From assembly GCA_947566645.1 (NCBI GenBank), contig CANOKL010000015.1, forward strand, positions 1-64,000: DNA of 64,000 nt, written 5' to 3'. Numbering within the stretch: position 1 is the stretch's first letter; every line of letters starts with the position of its first letter. This stretch comes from an uncultured Lachnospiraceae bacterium. Lineage in GTDB: Bacteria; Bacillota; Clostridia; Lachnospirales; Lachnospiraceae. Below are positions 7,990 through 16,843 of this stretch, one piece after another. The translations under genes and the position numbers were made by a program. Below the pieces are notes generated by a model that saw nothing but the letters and a program-made list of their open reading frames with translations, had not been told where the DNA came from and ran no database searches.

Positions 7990-9501
7990 TCATGTAACCT
8001 GTCCTCTGGTGATAAAATCCAGGTATCCGGCAATCTGCTTCTCTCCCCGGTCATTATATTCTTTCCCTCTCCAGATTTTCATTTCGATAATGTACTGCTC
8101 ACCCCGGTAATCCACAATGACATCTGTACGTCCCATACTCCTTGTACGCGACTCAATATAATAATTTCCTGTCCCGTTGATAATCAGGCGCAGATAGAGC
8201 AGGAACAGCTTTCTTCCAGTTTCTTCAATAAATTTTTCACCGCTGTCTGCATAAAGATCATTGAAATGTTCCACAAATCTTTCCAGGATCAGACGCATAT
8301 TCAAATGCCCGTCAGTAATAAACTGGTTTTTATCATAAACGGATGCCTTGTAGATATCACTTTCCCTCAGTTCTTCCACAGATAAAAATCTATTATACAG
8401 GCGCATTTCAAAAATCCGGTTAGCCAGTGCCACATTCCCTTTCCGGTTTTTTATAAATCCGTACATAGATGCAGTCACAATCGCCTGATTATCCGCATTA
8501 TATGGAATATCCCTTCCTTCAAACAGCAATGTATGCAGCATTCTCTCTAATTCCGGAAGGCTGTCAATCTTCGCGGTCAGTGATTCAAATAACGTATTTC
8601 TCTCTACAAGCAGCTTTCGGACTGCCGCCTGAATTCCTTCCCTTGTCCACGCGTCTCTTCTTTCTGGAAATTCATCAGAACCGGCAATCACTTCATCTGC
8701 CGTCTTACAAATCCACGAAACAAGAAACGGGTATCCGGATGTATAGTCATAGATCATCTGCGCCATTTCACGAACTTCCATTCCTGTATGATAATCATTC
8801 TCATATGCTTCCAGCATATATACAATTCCATCCACCGACAGACTCATATCCACGTCAAAATCTGCGGCGATGTTCCACGGGCTGTCCGCAACATGCTCCT
8901 TTTCCGGACGGATTCTTTGCTTAAGGTTCTTAATATCATACACCCCTGCAAGAATTACCGACTGAAAACCCGGCCTGGTATCCCGCTTTAAATACATATC
9001 CCTCAGGCATCCAAGAAATGTTGTAAATACCTCATAATTACCCGCCCGGTCTGTCTCATCGACCATAAATACAGCCGGCTTATCCAGCTGTCTGCACATG
9101 CGGAATAAAAAATTCGTGAGAATGCGGAAGTTCATCTCCTCCGGCGCGCTCATACTCCACCTGTACATTCCCTCCCTTATATCCTCCGGAATACCTGCCG
9201 TCTCGCCAAAATCAACCGTGTCATAAAGCAGACCCATCAGACGTACACAGAAGGAACCAGAATCCCGGAACACCTCTTTCTCAATCCCTTCAAAACTAAT
9301 CAGAAAAACCGTGTATTCTTTTTCCAGATTTCGCTTCAGCGCGTTTAACGTTGTTGTCTTTCCATACTGTCTGGCACGATTGACAGTAAAATACTCCCCG
9401 TCCTCAATATACACCCTCATCTTTTCCAGATGCCCTGAGATATCTGCCATGTAATGCTTTTCCGGAATACATAAACCAGTAACATTGAATCTTCTCTTCA
9501 C
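7990..9501 (-). CDS. AAA-ATPase-like protein with C-terminal PD-(D/E)XK nuclease-like domain
   Basis: The 503-residue product starts at a GTG (9501) preceded by GAGGGGGG. The N-terminal ATPase region has a Walker A-like NRARQYGKTT near residue 43 and Walker B-like AVFMVDETDRAGNYE. The C-terminus holds TDVIVDYRGEQYIIEMKIW, a D...ExK core of the PD-(D/E)XK superfamily. This is the widespread Firmicutes/Bacteroidetes 'AAA-ATPase-like plus PDDEXK_9' family, often multicopy, of unestablished role. It stands alone here between metabolic genes. A separate LLIDEVDHAS fragment at 40801-40862 may derive from a related gene. Confidence 0.8.
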   Translation of the reverse strand: MKRRFNVTGLCIPEKHYMADISGHLEKMRVYIEDGEYFTVNRARQYGKTTTLNALKRNLEKEYTVFLISFEGIEKEVFRDSGSFCVRLMGLLYDTVDFGETAGIPEDIREGMYRWSMSAPEEMNFRILTNFLFRMCRQLDKPAVFMVDETDRAGNYEVFTTFLGCLRDMYLKRDTRPGFQSVILAGVYDIKNLKQRIRPEKEHVADSPWNIAADFDVDMSLSVDGIVYMLEAYENDYHTGMEVREMAQMIYDYTSGYPFLVSWICKTADEVIAGSDEFPERRDAWTREGIQAAVRKLLVERNTLFESLTAKIDSLPELERMLHTLLFEGRDIPYNADNQAIVTASMYGFIKNRKGNVALANRIFEMRLYNRFLSVEELRESDIYKASVYDKNQFITDGHLNMRLILERFVEHFNDLYADSGEKFIEETGRKLFLLYLRLIINGTGNYYIESRTRSMGRTDVIVDYRGEQYIIEMKIWRGKEYNDRGEKQIAGYLDFITRGQVT

Positions 9502-9619
9502 ACTGTCCCCCCTCTTTATTGGCGTATGGCCCTGGAAACTCAGTACCCTTGAATCTCCTGATTTTCTATACTCCACCACTCTGCACATTCACGGTGTGCA
9601 GCTCGCTCTAAGACGTGAA

Positions 9620-11311
9620 TCATAACAAGACTCCTTCTATATATTCCACCGCCCGCTTCACACTTCCATCCTCGAACGGAACCGACAGGCCCGCATGCCT
9701 TAATGTCTCCAGATAGCTCATGCTGCCTCCGCATTTGCACAGCTTCAGATAATCCCTCCATGCTTTCTCATGGTCTTCCGCATTCTTGGCTGCAAATTCC
9801 ATGGCGCCTATTGTCGTAAGAATATAATTAATATAGTAAAACGGGTACAGGAATATATGCAGCTTATGATACCAGAACCCGCCCCTGTCAAAGAAATCGT
9901 CTGCATCATACTTGCGCCAGGGCATATAGATCTCCTCCAGCTTCTTCCATTCTAATGTGCGCTCCTTTGGCGTAAGATTCGGATTCCCGTAGCAGATATG
10001 CTGGAACTCATCCACCGCTGTCCCGAAAGGCACCAGCATCAGCGCATCCTGAAGATGGGCAAATCTGTATTTATCCGCCTGCTCCCCGAAGAACATTTCC
10101 GCATATTTATAAGCAAACTGTTCCATGCTCATGGAATGAATCTCAGCAATATCTGTTGCGGAAAAATAGTAAGCCGACAGCGGCTGCTCTCTCATGGCCA
10201 TGTATCCTGCAAATGCGTGCCCCATCTCATGGGACAGGACCTGCATGTCGAATATAGTGTGATTCAGGCACGCGAATACAAAGGGCGCCTGATAATCCGG
10301 CAGAATCGTCATATATCCGGTAGACGCCTTCCCCGGCTTATTCTTAAGATCAAGCAGCTCATGCTGAATCATAAAATCCGCAAACTCACCCGTCTCCGGG
10401 CTGATCTCATGGTACATCTTCTGTGCCTGGGAGATCATAAAGTCTTCATCCCCTGCCGGAATTGCATTTCCATCTGGAAATACACGCTTCTCATCATATA
10501 CCATCAGAGTATCGACTCCCAGGCGTTCTCTCTGCATTTCATACAGCTTCTTACACAAGGGAACCGCATACTCCCGTACCTGCCTGCGGAAATCCGCCAC
10601 TTCCTCCTGACCGTAATCCGTACGTCCCTGCTGCATATAGCCTACCGGGATAAAACTGTCATAGCCAAGATTCTCCGCCATCTGCGTCCGTATCCTGATC
10701 AGCTCGTCCCAGATCTCCTCCATCCGTTTCTCATGGCTATGGTAGAATGCTGAATATTCCTTATACGCCGCTGCCCGTACCTCCCTGTCCTCGTGTTCAA
10801 AGAATTTCTGAAGACCGTACAGATTCCTCGTCTCTCCCATAAACGGAATCTCTGCTGTTGCCATAATCTTCTCATATTCGCTGGTAAGAACAGCCTCCCT
10901 TTGCATCAGTGGAATATTCTCCCTGCAGAAGGTTTTCCTCTCAAGCTCCATAGATACAAACATCTGTCTGCCATATTCTTCTTCAAGCTCTGCACGGAAA
11001 GCAGAATTCATAAATGACTCCTTTAGCGCAAGAAGCCCGGGAGTCACCTCTGGCAATTTTGCCTTTAGAAATGCGTCTTCTTTTTCATAAAATTCATCCC
11101 GGGTATCCAGTGTATGCCTAACCAGTGCAAGCGTGACTGCCGTCTCCATATGCTTTGCGAGTTCCTCCATTTCCATAAGGCAGGTCTTCACCTCCTTGTA
11201 GGATACGGCACAATTTACCCGGTCCTTCAGTCTCACTGCTGATTCCTCAATCATCTCAAAATCCGGTCTTATATATTCCATCCCAGAAAATGTAAACTGT
11301 CCTTGTTCCAT
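9620..11311 (-). CDS. M3-family oligoendopeptidase (PepF-like)
   Basis: The 563-residue zinc metallopeptidase has HEMGHAFAGY at about 361-370; His361, Glu362 and His365 form the HExxH motif. The third ligand is expected in the following SATDIAEIHSMSMEQ. M3 oligoendopeptidases trim short cytosolic peptides, and there is no signal peptide. The ATG at 11311 follows GGAGGGAAGAAGG; a GTG 18 bp upstream lies within that site and is less likely. The next gene upstream (NYN/PIN-like) ends 34 bp away, so the two may be co-transcribed. Confidence 0.92.
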   Translation of the reverse strand: MEQGQFTFSGMEYIRPDFEMIEESAVRLKDRVNCAVSYKEVKTCLMEMEELAKHMETAVTLALVRHTLDTRDEFYEKEDAFLKAKLPEVTPGLLALKESFMNSAFRAELEEEYGRQMFVSMELERKTFCRENIPLMQREAVLTSEYEKIMATAEIPFMGETRNLYGLQKFFEHEDREVRAAAYKEYSAFYHSHEKRMEEIWDELIRIRTQMAENLGYDSFIPVGYMQQGRTDYGQEEVADFRRQVREYAVPLCKKLYEMQRERLGVDTLMVYDEKRVFPDGNAIPAGDEDFMISQAQKMYHEISPETGEFADFMIQHELLDLKNKPGKASTGYMTILPDYQAPFVFACLNHTIFDMQVLSHEMGHAFAGYMAMREQPLSAYYFSATDIAEIHSMSMEQFAYKYAEMFFGEQADKYRFAHLQDALMLVPFGTAVDEFQHICYGNPNLTPKERTLEWKKLEEIYMPWRKYDADDFFDRGGFWYHKLHIFLYPFYYINYILTTIGAMEFAAKNAEDHEKAWRDYLKLCKCGGSMSYLETLRHAGLSVPFEDGSVKRAVEYIEGVLL

Positions 11312-11345
11312 AATCCTTCTTCCCTCCACAATATTATTATAATCT

Positions 11346-12236
11346 TCACTTTCCTTTGATTACCCGGATCAAAGGACGGATTGCCTTAAAATATTTCTGA
11401 GGCGGTCTCTTACCAAACCTCTTATCAAAATCTGCGCTGATTGCCCTCAGATTCTTCCGGTTATGTGACTGGATGATTCTATATGCCTCCTCTGACCTTG
11501 TCACATCCAGATTATGCATGCTCAATACCATAGCAACCAGATTTACCCCGCGCGCATGTTCATCCTTCATGCAGTACCTTGACAGCCTTTCCTTCCATTC
11601 TGCGTCATCCCTGACTTTCAGATACCAGTTCCGTCCGTTCTCCTGCCCTAAAACAGCAGTAAGGGCATGATACCATCCTCCCAGATCAGAAACCGGTATA
11701 GATTTGGCTATCTCAATCACATACTGTTCTTCCGTCGGCCTTTTCTGCCCGGTTTTCTCCAAAGCAGAGGCACTATCCATTACTGTCTCTGCCGAAGTCT
11801 GTACGGATGCCTCCGCCCCCTTCTTTTTCTGTCCTTTTTTCTTCTTTCCTTTCTTCTTTTTCGCCTTTTTACCACTATCAGCAGAAAAATCTTTCTGAAA
11901 GGCTGCAATTCCACGGCTCTGCCAGAAATCTATGGCAGTCTGGTAATCTCTGTCATCTGAGTAAATATAAAACGACGCTTTCGGGTGTTTCACAATAAGA
12001 TATGACAGCACCCCGATCAGCTGATAATCCAGTGCATTATTTCCGGCCGTACATTCCAGCCAGACTATCCGGGGGTTATGTACCTGTTTTGCCAGATATT
12101 TCTCTAAATGTTTGGAATGATGCTCTGTATAGAATACAATGATTCTGTCCTTCTTCTTTGTCTTTTGCAGCAGGTCAAACCATCTGTCTCCCACATTCTC
12201 AGTATCAATCAGATAATATTTCCTTTTCAAATCCAT
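11346..12236 (-). CDS. NYN/PIN-like domain protein with Lys-rich linker
   Basis: The 296-residue protein opens with a PIN-like nuclease fold: YYLIDTENVGDRW (first acidic position), NALDYQLIGVLSYLI, and YSDDRDYQTAIDFW (further acidic residues), ending near residue 117. Residues about 125-142 are almost all Lys/Gly (KKAKKKKGKKKKGQKKKG), likely nucleic-acid binding. The C-terminal ~150 residues are helical and uncharacterised, with VNLVAMVLSMHNLDVTRSEEAY. The fold suggests an RNA-directed nuclease, but I cannot name a substrate. Confidence 0.7.
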   Translation of the reverse strand: MDLKRKYYLIDTENVGDRWFDLLQKTKKKDRIIVFYTEHHSKHLEKYLAKQVHNPRIVWLECTAGNNALDYQLIGVLSYLIVKHPKASFYIYSDDRDYQTAIDFWQSRGIAAFQKDFSADSGKKAKKKKGKKKKGQKKKGAEASVQTSAETVMDSASALEKTGQKRPTEEQYVIEIAKSIPVSDLGGWYHALTAVLGQENGRNWYLKVRDDAEWKERLSRYCMKDEHARGVNLVAMVLSMHNLDVTRSEEAYRIIQSHNRKNLRAISADFDKRFGKRPPQKYFKAIRPLIRVIKGK

Positions 12237-12300
12237 TCCTCCATTTTCGTATCAGTTTCATATCTATTATATAAAAAAAAGAAAACATTCACAAGCATGA

Positions 12301-12358
12301 AATTGGCGAATTGGGGACGGGGCATTTTTAAAAATGCCCCGTCCCCAATTCGCCAATT
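12301..12358. repeat. Palindrome A, perfect 58-bp copy
   Basis: A perfect inverted repeat of 29+29 bp is centred on TTTTTAAAAA, with arms AATTGGCGAATTGGGG... mirrored exactly. It lies 2 bp beyond the stop of the Sec-containing GrdB-like gene and could terminate transcription in both directions. Confidence 0.95.
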
Positions 12359-12360
12359 TG

Positions 12361-13680
12361 TTATTCTTTTATCAGACTGTACTGTCCTTCTTCTGGAACT
12401 TCCTCCAGCATGTCAACTGCCTCGGATAAGAGGTTTTTACGGAACCGGATCTCCTGCTCCGGGGTAAGGGACGGATTTCCAAATACATGGAGTACGCTGT
12501 TACCGCGGAGAATTCTGTGGGTACCGATACCTTCTGAAACTTTTGTCAGGTTCGTTACGTGAATGGTCGGAATGCCCGCACGTTCGATTTCCTTTGTCAT
12601 CACTGCACCGCAGCGAGAGCTGGTACCTCATGTGGAGGTCAGGATGACTGCGTCCACTCCCTTGGAGAGCATGTCCTGGGCAATCCCCTCGCCGAACTTC
12701 TTGCCCACTTCCTTCGGCGTCATAACGCCGGCTGTCGTATAGTAGGAAGTGAGGACATCGCCGATCTTTCCCTCCTCCTTAAGCTTCATGGCAGCGTCCA
12801 CCGGCACAAGACGGTTCGGATCCTCTAATACGAAAGCGTTGTTATAGCCCTGGTGGCTGACTTCATAATCAGCCGCATCCAGACGATCCACATTTCCAAA
12901 TTCATAATTTTTGAAATATTTGGAATTCGTGGGAACCATGTTATCCGGATTGCCTTTCGGAACCAGTCCGCCGTCGGTTACGATTGCAAGCTTAATCTCA
13001 TTTAACGGCTTGTTAAGCATCGGAACCGGTATGTCCTCACGCTTCGGCATTGCTACCTCTGTCTGGAATTTCCTGTGGTTATATTTATCAAGAAGCATAT
13101 CAAGGGCTCTCTTACATGCCGGAACGCTGTAATCAATTACAATCGCAGGCCCCATGCCGTGATATCCTTCCTTCTCTCCATCCTCAATCACGTCTCCCTC
13201 CACGAGACGTTTTGCAAATGCAGCCACGGACTTCATAGCGCCGCGCATCTTGGACGCATTGTTCCCTGTTTTCAGGATGTACGCCCGGTCCTTATACACA
13301 TCCGCGCCGGGATTTTCCTCATACAGGGCGGTTACAGCCGGGATCTTAAGCTTCTCTGTCACAATCGCCGTAGCGGCGCCGCAGCCAAGACCATAGCGGC
13401 CCGCATTGAATCCGGGACCCGCGATAAACAGCTGTCCTTCATATTTTTTAATGATTTCTGCAAATTCACCGCATACTTCTTCTATATTCTCCGCAATATG
13501 ATTATCACCACAGATAATCGTTGCAACAATCTCATAATTGTCTCCAAGAAGGCCTTTCAGCAGAAGGCCGGGCCCTACAGGCTCTTCTTTCACTGATATC
13601 CCGACACTTGCAGTATCTTCACCGCCCATGCCCGCATAGAACTGGTTGATATAATGAACTACTCTTATTTTGTCTGGCAT
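12361..13680 (-). CDS. GrdB/GrdF/GrdI-like reductase component B selenoprotein (in-frame UGA = Sec)
   Basis: A single 439-residue frame is interrupted only by TGA at 12628-12630, codon 351. The flanking residues TST-U-GTSSRCGA are the selenocysteine motif of the Gly/sarcosine/betaine reductase component B catalytic subunit, and full length fits the family (~436). Component B delivers the substrate-derived carboxymethyl group to the GrdA selenoprotein. The start is the ATG at 13680 behind AAAGGAGG. A hairpin with a GGU loop follows the UGA at SECIS distance. The gene lies 17 bp behind the GrdE/G/H-like gene. grdA, grdC, grdD and trxAB are not in this window, so substrate and partners are unproven. 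Confidence 0.9.
12601..12630 (-). promoter_or_regulatory. Sec UGA codon and bSECIS-like hairpin
   Basis: Twelve nt after the UGA (12630-12628) a six-base-pair stem (CGCUGC with GCAGUG, one G-U pair) closes a GGU loop at 12609-12607. The loop G is 19 nt past the UGA, inside the 16-37 nt window of bacterial SECIS elements. Confidence 0.7.
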
Positions 13681-13697
13681 CCCATGCTCCTCCTTTC

Positions 13698-14972
13698 CTA
13701 ACATCCCGGGACATCCGGCAAATCGTCGTCCGTTGTCACATAGCAGTCGCCAAGCTGCGACCAGATTCCCTGGTAAGCGAAATTCGTTGTATGAGTAAAC
13801 GGTCCCTGTACATCATAGCCCAGGAGACTTGGCACATTCGTTCCCTCGCCGATCACGCGCTCTACACGCGGATGCTTCAGGTCATAGTTTCTCCCACTGT
13901 TGACAACCGCGTCAACCTTGGAATCTGAGATTACAAGCATGTCGCCGGGCTTGTCATTGGATACTGCTGAAAAGTTCACCACACAGGGCATTCCCATCTT
14001 TTCCGCCCAGTTAAATGCAAGTGCTGAATCAAGCTGGCAGTGTCCCATTCCTGATTTATTTACAACAACACAGTCAGCCTTCAGCGTCTCTTTACAGAGA
14101 GTCGCGGCCATCATTCCCATCGTGTCCTTGCCGTCAATCTTCATTACATTGTTCGCCATTACCATACCCACGAACTCAATGTCCTTGCCGTGGCGGTTCA
14201 TCAGCTCTTTTAAGTACAATTCATTCTGCAAGTAATAGTTAGGCTCCCAGTAACGCCATACCATGGCGCCGTCCAGAATCTCTGTAGGCTGCAGGATTGT
14301 CGGCAGGAAATTAATGGCGCTCTGCCCGTATACCAGAAAGTTCCATGTATCATGGGATGCCATATGTGTAACAAGATAGGCAACCTTCGGGAGCGGCTTT
14401 CCGTCCGGTCCCGGACCCACCGGGCCGAGCTCGAATACTTCCGTCTCATCCGCCTCCATATCAATGGCAAGCTTCGCCAGAAATACATTCAGCGTAAGGG
14501 ATGCGTGCTTAAGCGCCTCTGCATAGCTCGCATCTGTCACGCCCTCTGCCGGCGTGGCATCAAGGATGATGTGGAAATGCTTTGAAAAATGGGTATATTT
14601 CGCACATTCTCCCCCCATGTCCATGTAATATTTGATGTTACATTTTGCATAGTAAATATCTGATACCACCACGCCCTTCAGGGCAACCGTACGCCCCTCG
14701 CCCATCGGCGCCAGTTTTCCCCAGATTCCCGGATATGAAGTCTCGGGTGCGTCAGCCTTGCACCGGGGCTGCATAATATCATGGATTCCAAGAATTCTGC
14801 AGCTCTCACCTGGTACGGCAAGCTTAATGTCCACAGTTCCAAACTGCTCGCTCTGTACCATGCCAAGCAGTTCTTCCCTGTTCACTGTTAATACCCCGTC
14901 CTTCAAATTGGTTATCTCGCCGAACTGCACCCTTTTCACGCGAATATAATCAATTTGTAATCTTTTACTCAT
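13698..14972 (-). CDS. GrdE/GrdG/GrdH-like component B subunit lacking the pyruvoyl Cys
   Basis: The 424-residue protein is the partner subunit of GrdB-type enzymes by length, order and motifs such as DGAMVWRYWEPNYY, HGKDIEFVGMV and GMGHCQLDSALAF. In glycine-specific GrdE the proprotein is cleaved at a Cys near position 242 to form a pyruvoyl group. Here that region reads VWRYWEPNYYLQN and there is no Cys between residues 124 and 292, so cleavage is unlikely. That resembles the uncleaved betaine-type subunit, or a subunit for a substrate that cannot form a Schiff base. The ribosome site is AAAGGAGAA. Confidence 0.85.
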   Translation of the reverse strand: MSKRLQIDYIRVKRVQFGEITNLKDGVLTVNREELLGMVQSEQFGTVDIKLAVPGESCRILGIHDIMQPRCKADAPETSYPGIWGKLAPMGEGRTVALKGVVVSDIYYAKCNIKYYMDMGGECAKYTHFSKHFHIILDATPAEGVTDASYAEALKHASLTLNVFLAKLAIDMEADETEVFELGPVGPGPDGKPLPKVAYLVTHMASHDTWNFLVYGQSAINFLPTILQPTEILDGAMVWRYWEPNYYLQNELYLKELMNRHGKDIEFVGMVMANNVMKIDGKDTMGMMAATLCKETLKADCVVVNKSGMGHCQLDSALAFNWAEKMGMPCVVNFSAVSNDKPGDMLVISDSKVDAVVNSGRNYDLKHPRVERVIGEGTNVPSLLGYDVQGPFTHTTNFAYQGIWSQLGDCYVTTDDDLPDVPGC

Positions 14973-15083
14973 GATTAACGTTCTCCTTTCAGCTCAATTT
15001 GCTTTCTTCACAAATTCCAGTTCCTTTACTTATCATTTTAGTTCCGTCCAACTGTACGAACCACGCACAAAAAGGGGGATTGT

Positions 15084-15944
15084 TTAATTATGATACATAT
15101 ATTTAATATGTTCAATTTTTCCGGGCGTCTCGCAAAGCAGCCCGAGCGCCCTTTGGACCTGCTCCTTCCTGTATAAATATTCATTCTCCTCCGAAAGTCC
15201 CAGGGAGCCAAAGGGATACCCTATGTTCCTGCCCTGCATCACCCGTGAACAGCCCGTGTCCCTTGCTATTTTTGCAAGGTGCGCCACCTGTACTACGGGA
15301 ATGCCCGTCTTCTCAACCGCTATGGCGATCCATGCACCGCATCTTGTACTTGTACCGCAGGCAGAAGTAATAATAACCGCGTCAACCTCATGGCTTTTTA
15401 CATAATCTGCAATCTTTTCTCCCAGGGAAATGCTTCCCCTGGCCGATGTCATCACGCCCGTGGTGGAAATAAATGCATCGTACAGCTTTCCGATTACATG
15501 CTCCTGCTCCAGTTCTCTCATGGCATCCACCGGAACCAGCCTGTTGGGATTCTCCTTTACACTGGTATTGTCATATCCCTGGTGACTGACCTCATAATCC
15601 CTGCTCTCCAGTGCATTCTTCCCGGTAATATCATAAATTCCAAAAATCTCCGCATTCGTAGACGGTATCTTGTCCGGATTGCCTCTTGGCACCAGTCCTC
15701 CGTCTGTGATTAACATAATCGTTGATTCCGAGAGATGTCTCCCCAGTGCCGGAATCACCCTTTTCTTTGGGGATTTCATGACTACTTCGCTCTGGTACGC
15801 CCTTCCGTGATACTTATCTAGCAGCATATCAAGACATCTCTTCGGTGCCGGCACATTGTAGTTAATAAACGGAATAATCTTATTTTCCGTATTTTTCAGC
15901 CGTCCGTCCGGATTTGAATAGATATACTCGACAGGTTCTAACAT
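15084..15944 (-). CDS. Short Cys-form GrdB-like protein
   Basis: The 286-residue product aligns with the C-terminal two thirds of the Sec-containing protein at 12361-13680. Shared motifs: VPACKRALDMLLDKY / VPAPKRCLDMLLDKY, TDGGLVPKGNPD / TDGGLVPRGNPD, YEVSHQGY and NRLVPVDA. At the Sec position it has Cys196 (SACGTSTRCG). About 155 N-terminal residues of a normal GrdB are absent, but AAGGAGG precedes the ATG and the frame is intact, so this looks like a designed short form. Its start overlaps the tetR stop by 7 bp. It could be a redox-inactive or modified reductase subunit, or a sensor. Role unknown. Confidence 0.8.
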   Translation of the reverse strand: MLEPVEYIYSNPDGRLKNTENKIIPFINYNVPAPKRCLDMLLDKYHGRAYQSEVVMKSPKKRVIPALGRHLSESTIMLITDGGLVPRGNPDKIPSTNAEIFGIYDITGKNALESRDYEVSHQGYDNTSVKENPNRLVPVDAMRELEQEHVIGKLYDAFISTTGVMTSARGSISLGEKIADYVKSHEVDAVIITSACGTSTRCGAWIAIAVEKTGIPVVQVAHLAKIARDTGCSRVMQGRNIGYPFGSLGLSEENEYLYRKEQVQRALGLLCETPGKIEHIKYMYHN

Positions 15945-16567
15945 ATCAGCTTTTCCTCCTTATCCGCAGCATCATCCTTTAATGAATTTACATTTCCCAT
16001 CATCCTCTGATTAGAAAGCACTGCGTATCCGTCCTCAATCGTAAATATCCTTTTCACGGTTTCGATATATTTAAAATAATCGTTGTGCATTCCGTCCCGG
16101 ATCCAGTCCTGGATAATCCCGATCAGAGAATGAGCCCTCATACTAGCCAGCATCCTCAGTTCGATCTCCGTAAGCTTCACTCCGGCCTCCGAATAACTGA
16201 TGTCAATATTCACCTCCCACAGTTTATTGTAGAAATCATACAGGTACTCGTATAAAGAATTCTGGCCCACATATTGAAAACATGCAAGATAAAACCGTTT
16301 ATTCGTATATAGATATCTGCAGACATTCACAAAGCTGTCCACAATCTTTGCCGGATCGTCAAAAGAATTCACATTCTTTAACATATCTGTATAAAATATC
16401 CAATTTATCAGTTCATACTTATCCTGAAAATGATAGTAAAAAGTATTTCGGCTGATATTACAGTAATTCGTAATATTTTTTACTGTTATTTTGGATACAG
16501 CATGTGTTTTCAATAAGTCTTTCAGGCCAGCAGCAATTGCTTCCTTGGTTATTGAATTATTTGACAT
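15938..16567 (-). CDS. TetR-family regulator (DhaS-like)
   Basis: The 209-residue protein has an N-terminal HTH of the DhaS-type TetR subfamily: KITVKNITNYCNISRNTFYYHFQDKYELINWI (about 24-55). A helical ligand-binding domain follows. It is first in the leftward operon, overlaps the short GrdB-like gene by 7 bp, and shares a 276-bp divergent control region with the hydrolase-lrgAB operon. It probably controls both transcripts and senses the pathway substrate or product; this is inferred from position and from the palindrome at 16653-16669. Confidence 0.88.
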   Translation of the reverse strand: MSNNSITKEAIAAGLKDLLKTHAVSKITVKNITNYCNISRNTFYYHFQDKYELINWIFYTDMLKNVNSFDDPAKIVDSFVNVCRYLYTNKRFYLACFQYVGQNSLYEYLYDFYNKLWEVNIDISYSEAGVKLTEIELRMLASMRAHSLIGIIQDWIRDGMHNDYFKYIETVKRIFTIEDGYAVLSNQRMMGNVNSLKDDAADKEEKLIC

Positions 16568-16640
16568 TTTCTTTCCTCCGTTTCTTTTGTTTTATCTTTT
16601 TGTCTTCAATTTGCCATATTATTTATTTAATTTGTATATA

Positions 16641-16669
16641 ATATTATAATTTTTGTCTATAATTGTCAA
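16641..16669 (-). promoter_or_regulatory. tetR operon promoter with overlapping operator-like palindrome
   Basis: Reading leftward, TTGACA (16669-16664) and TAATAT (16646-16641) are separated by 17 bp. The imperfect palindrome TTGTCTATAATTGTCAA (16653-16669; 6 of 8 pairs match) covers the -35 and most of the spacer, a good place for TetR autorepression. A rightward promoter for the hydrolase operon was not clear. Confidence 0.7.
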
Positions 16670-16843
16670 CCCAAACTTCACGCCAGAACCCACAACATTA
16701 TATATATTTAAATTTTGCCCAAAAACCATACATTTTTCACTTCTGACTATGTCTTTTTTTTCACTAGATGTTAAGCTTAAAGCATAAAAACCACAGGAAA
16801 CCAAAAACATAATATCAAAAGAGAATTTATAGGAGGGTGATTT

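Noticed and set aside
12628..12630. Apparent premature stop splitting the GrdB-like gene
   Set aside because: It coincides with the family Sec position, has the flanking TST-U-GTSSRCG motif and a SECIS-like hairpin, so selenocysteine insertion explains it better than a mutation.
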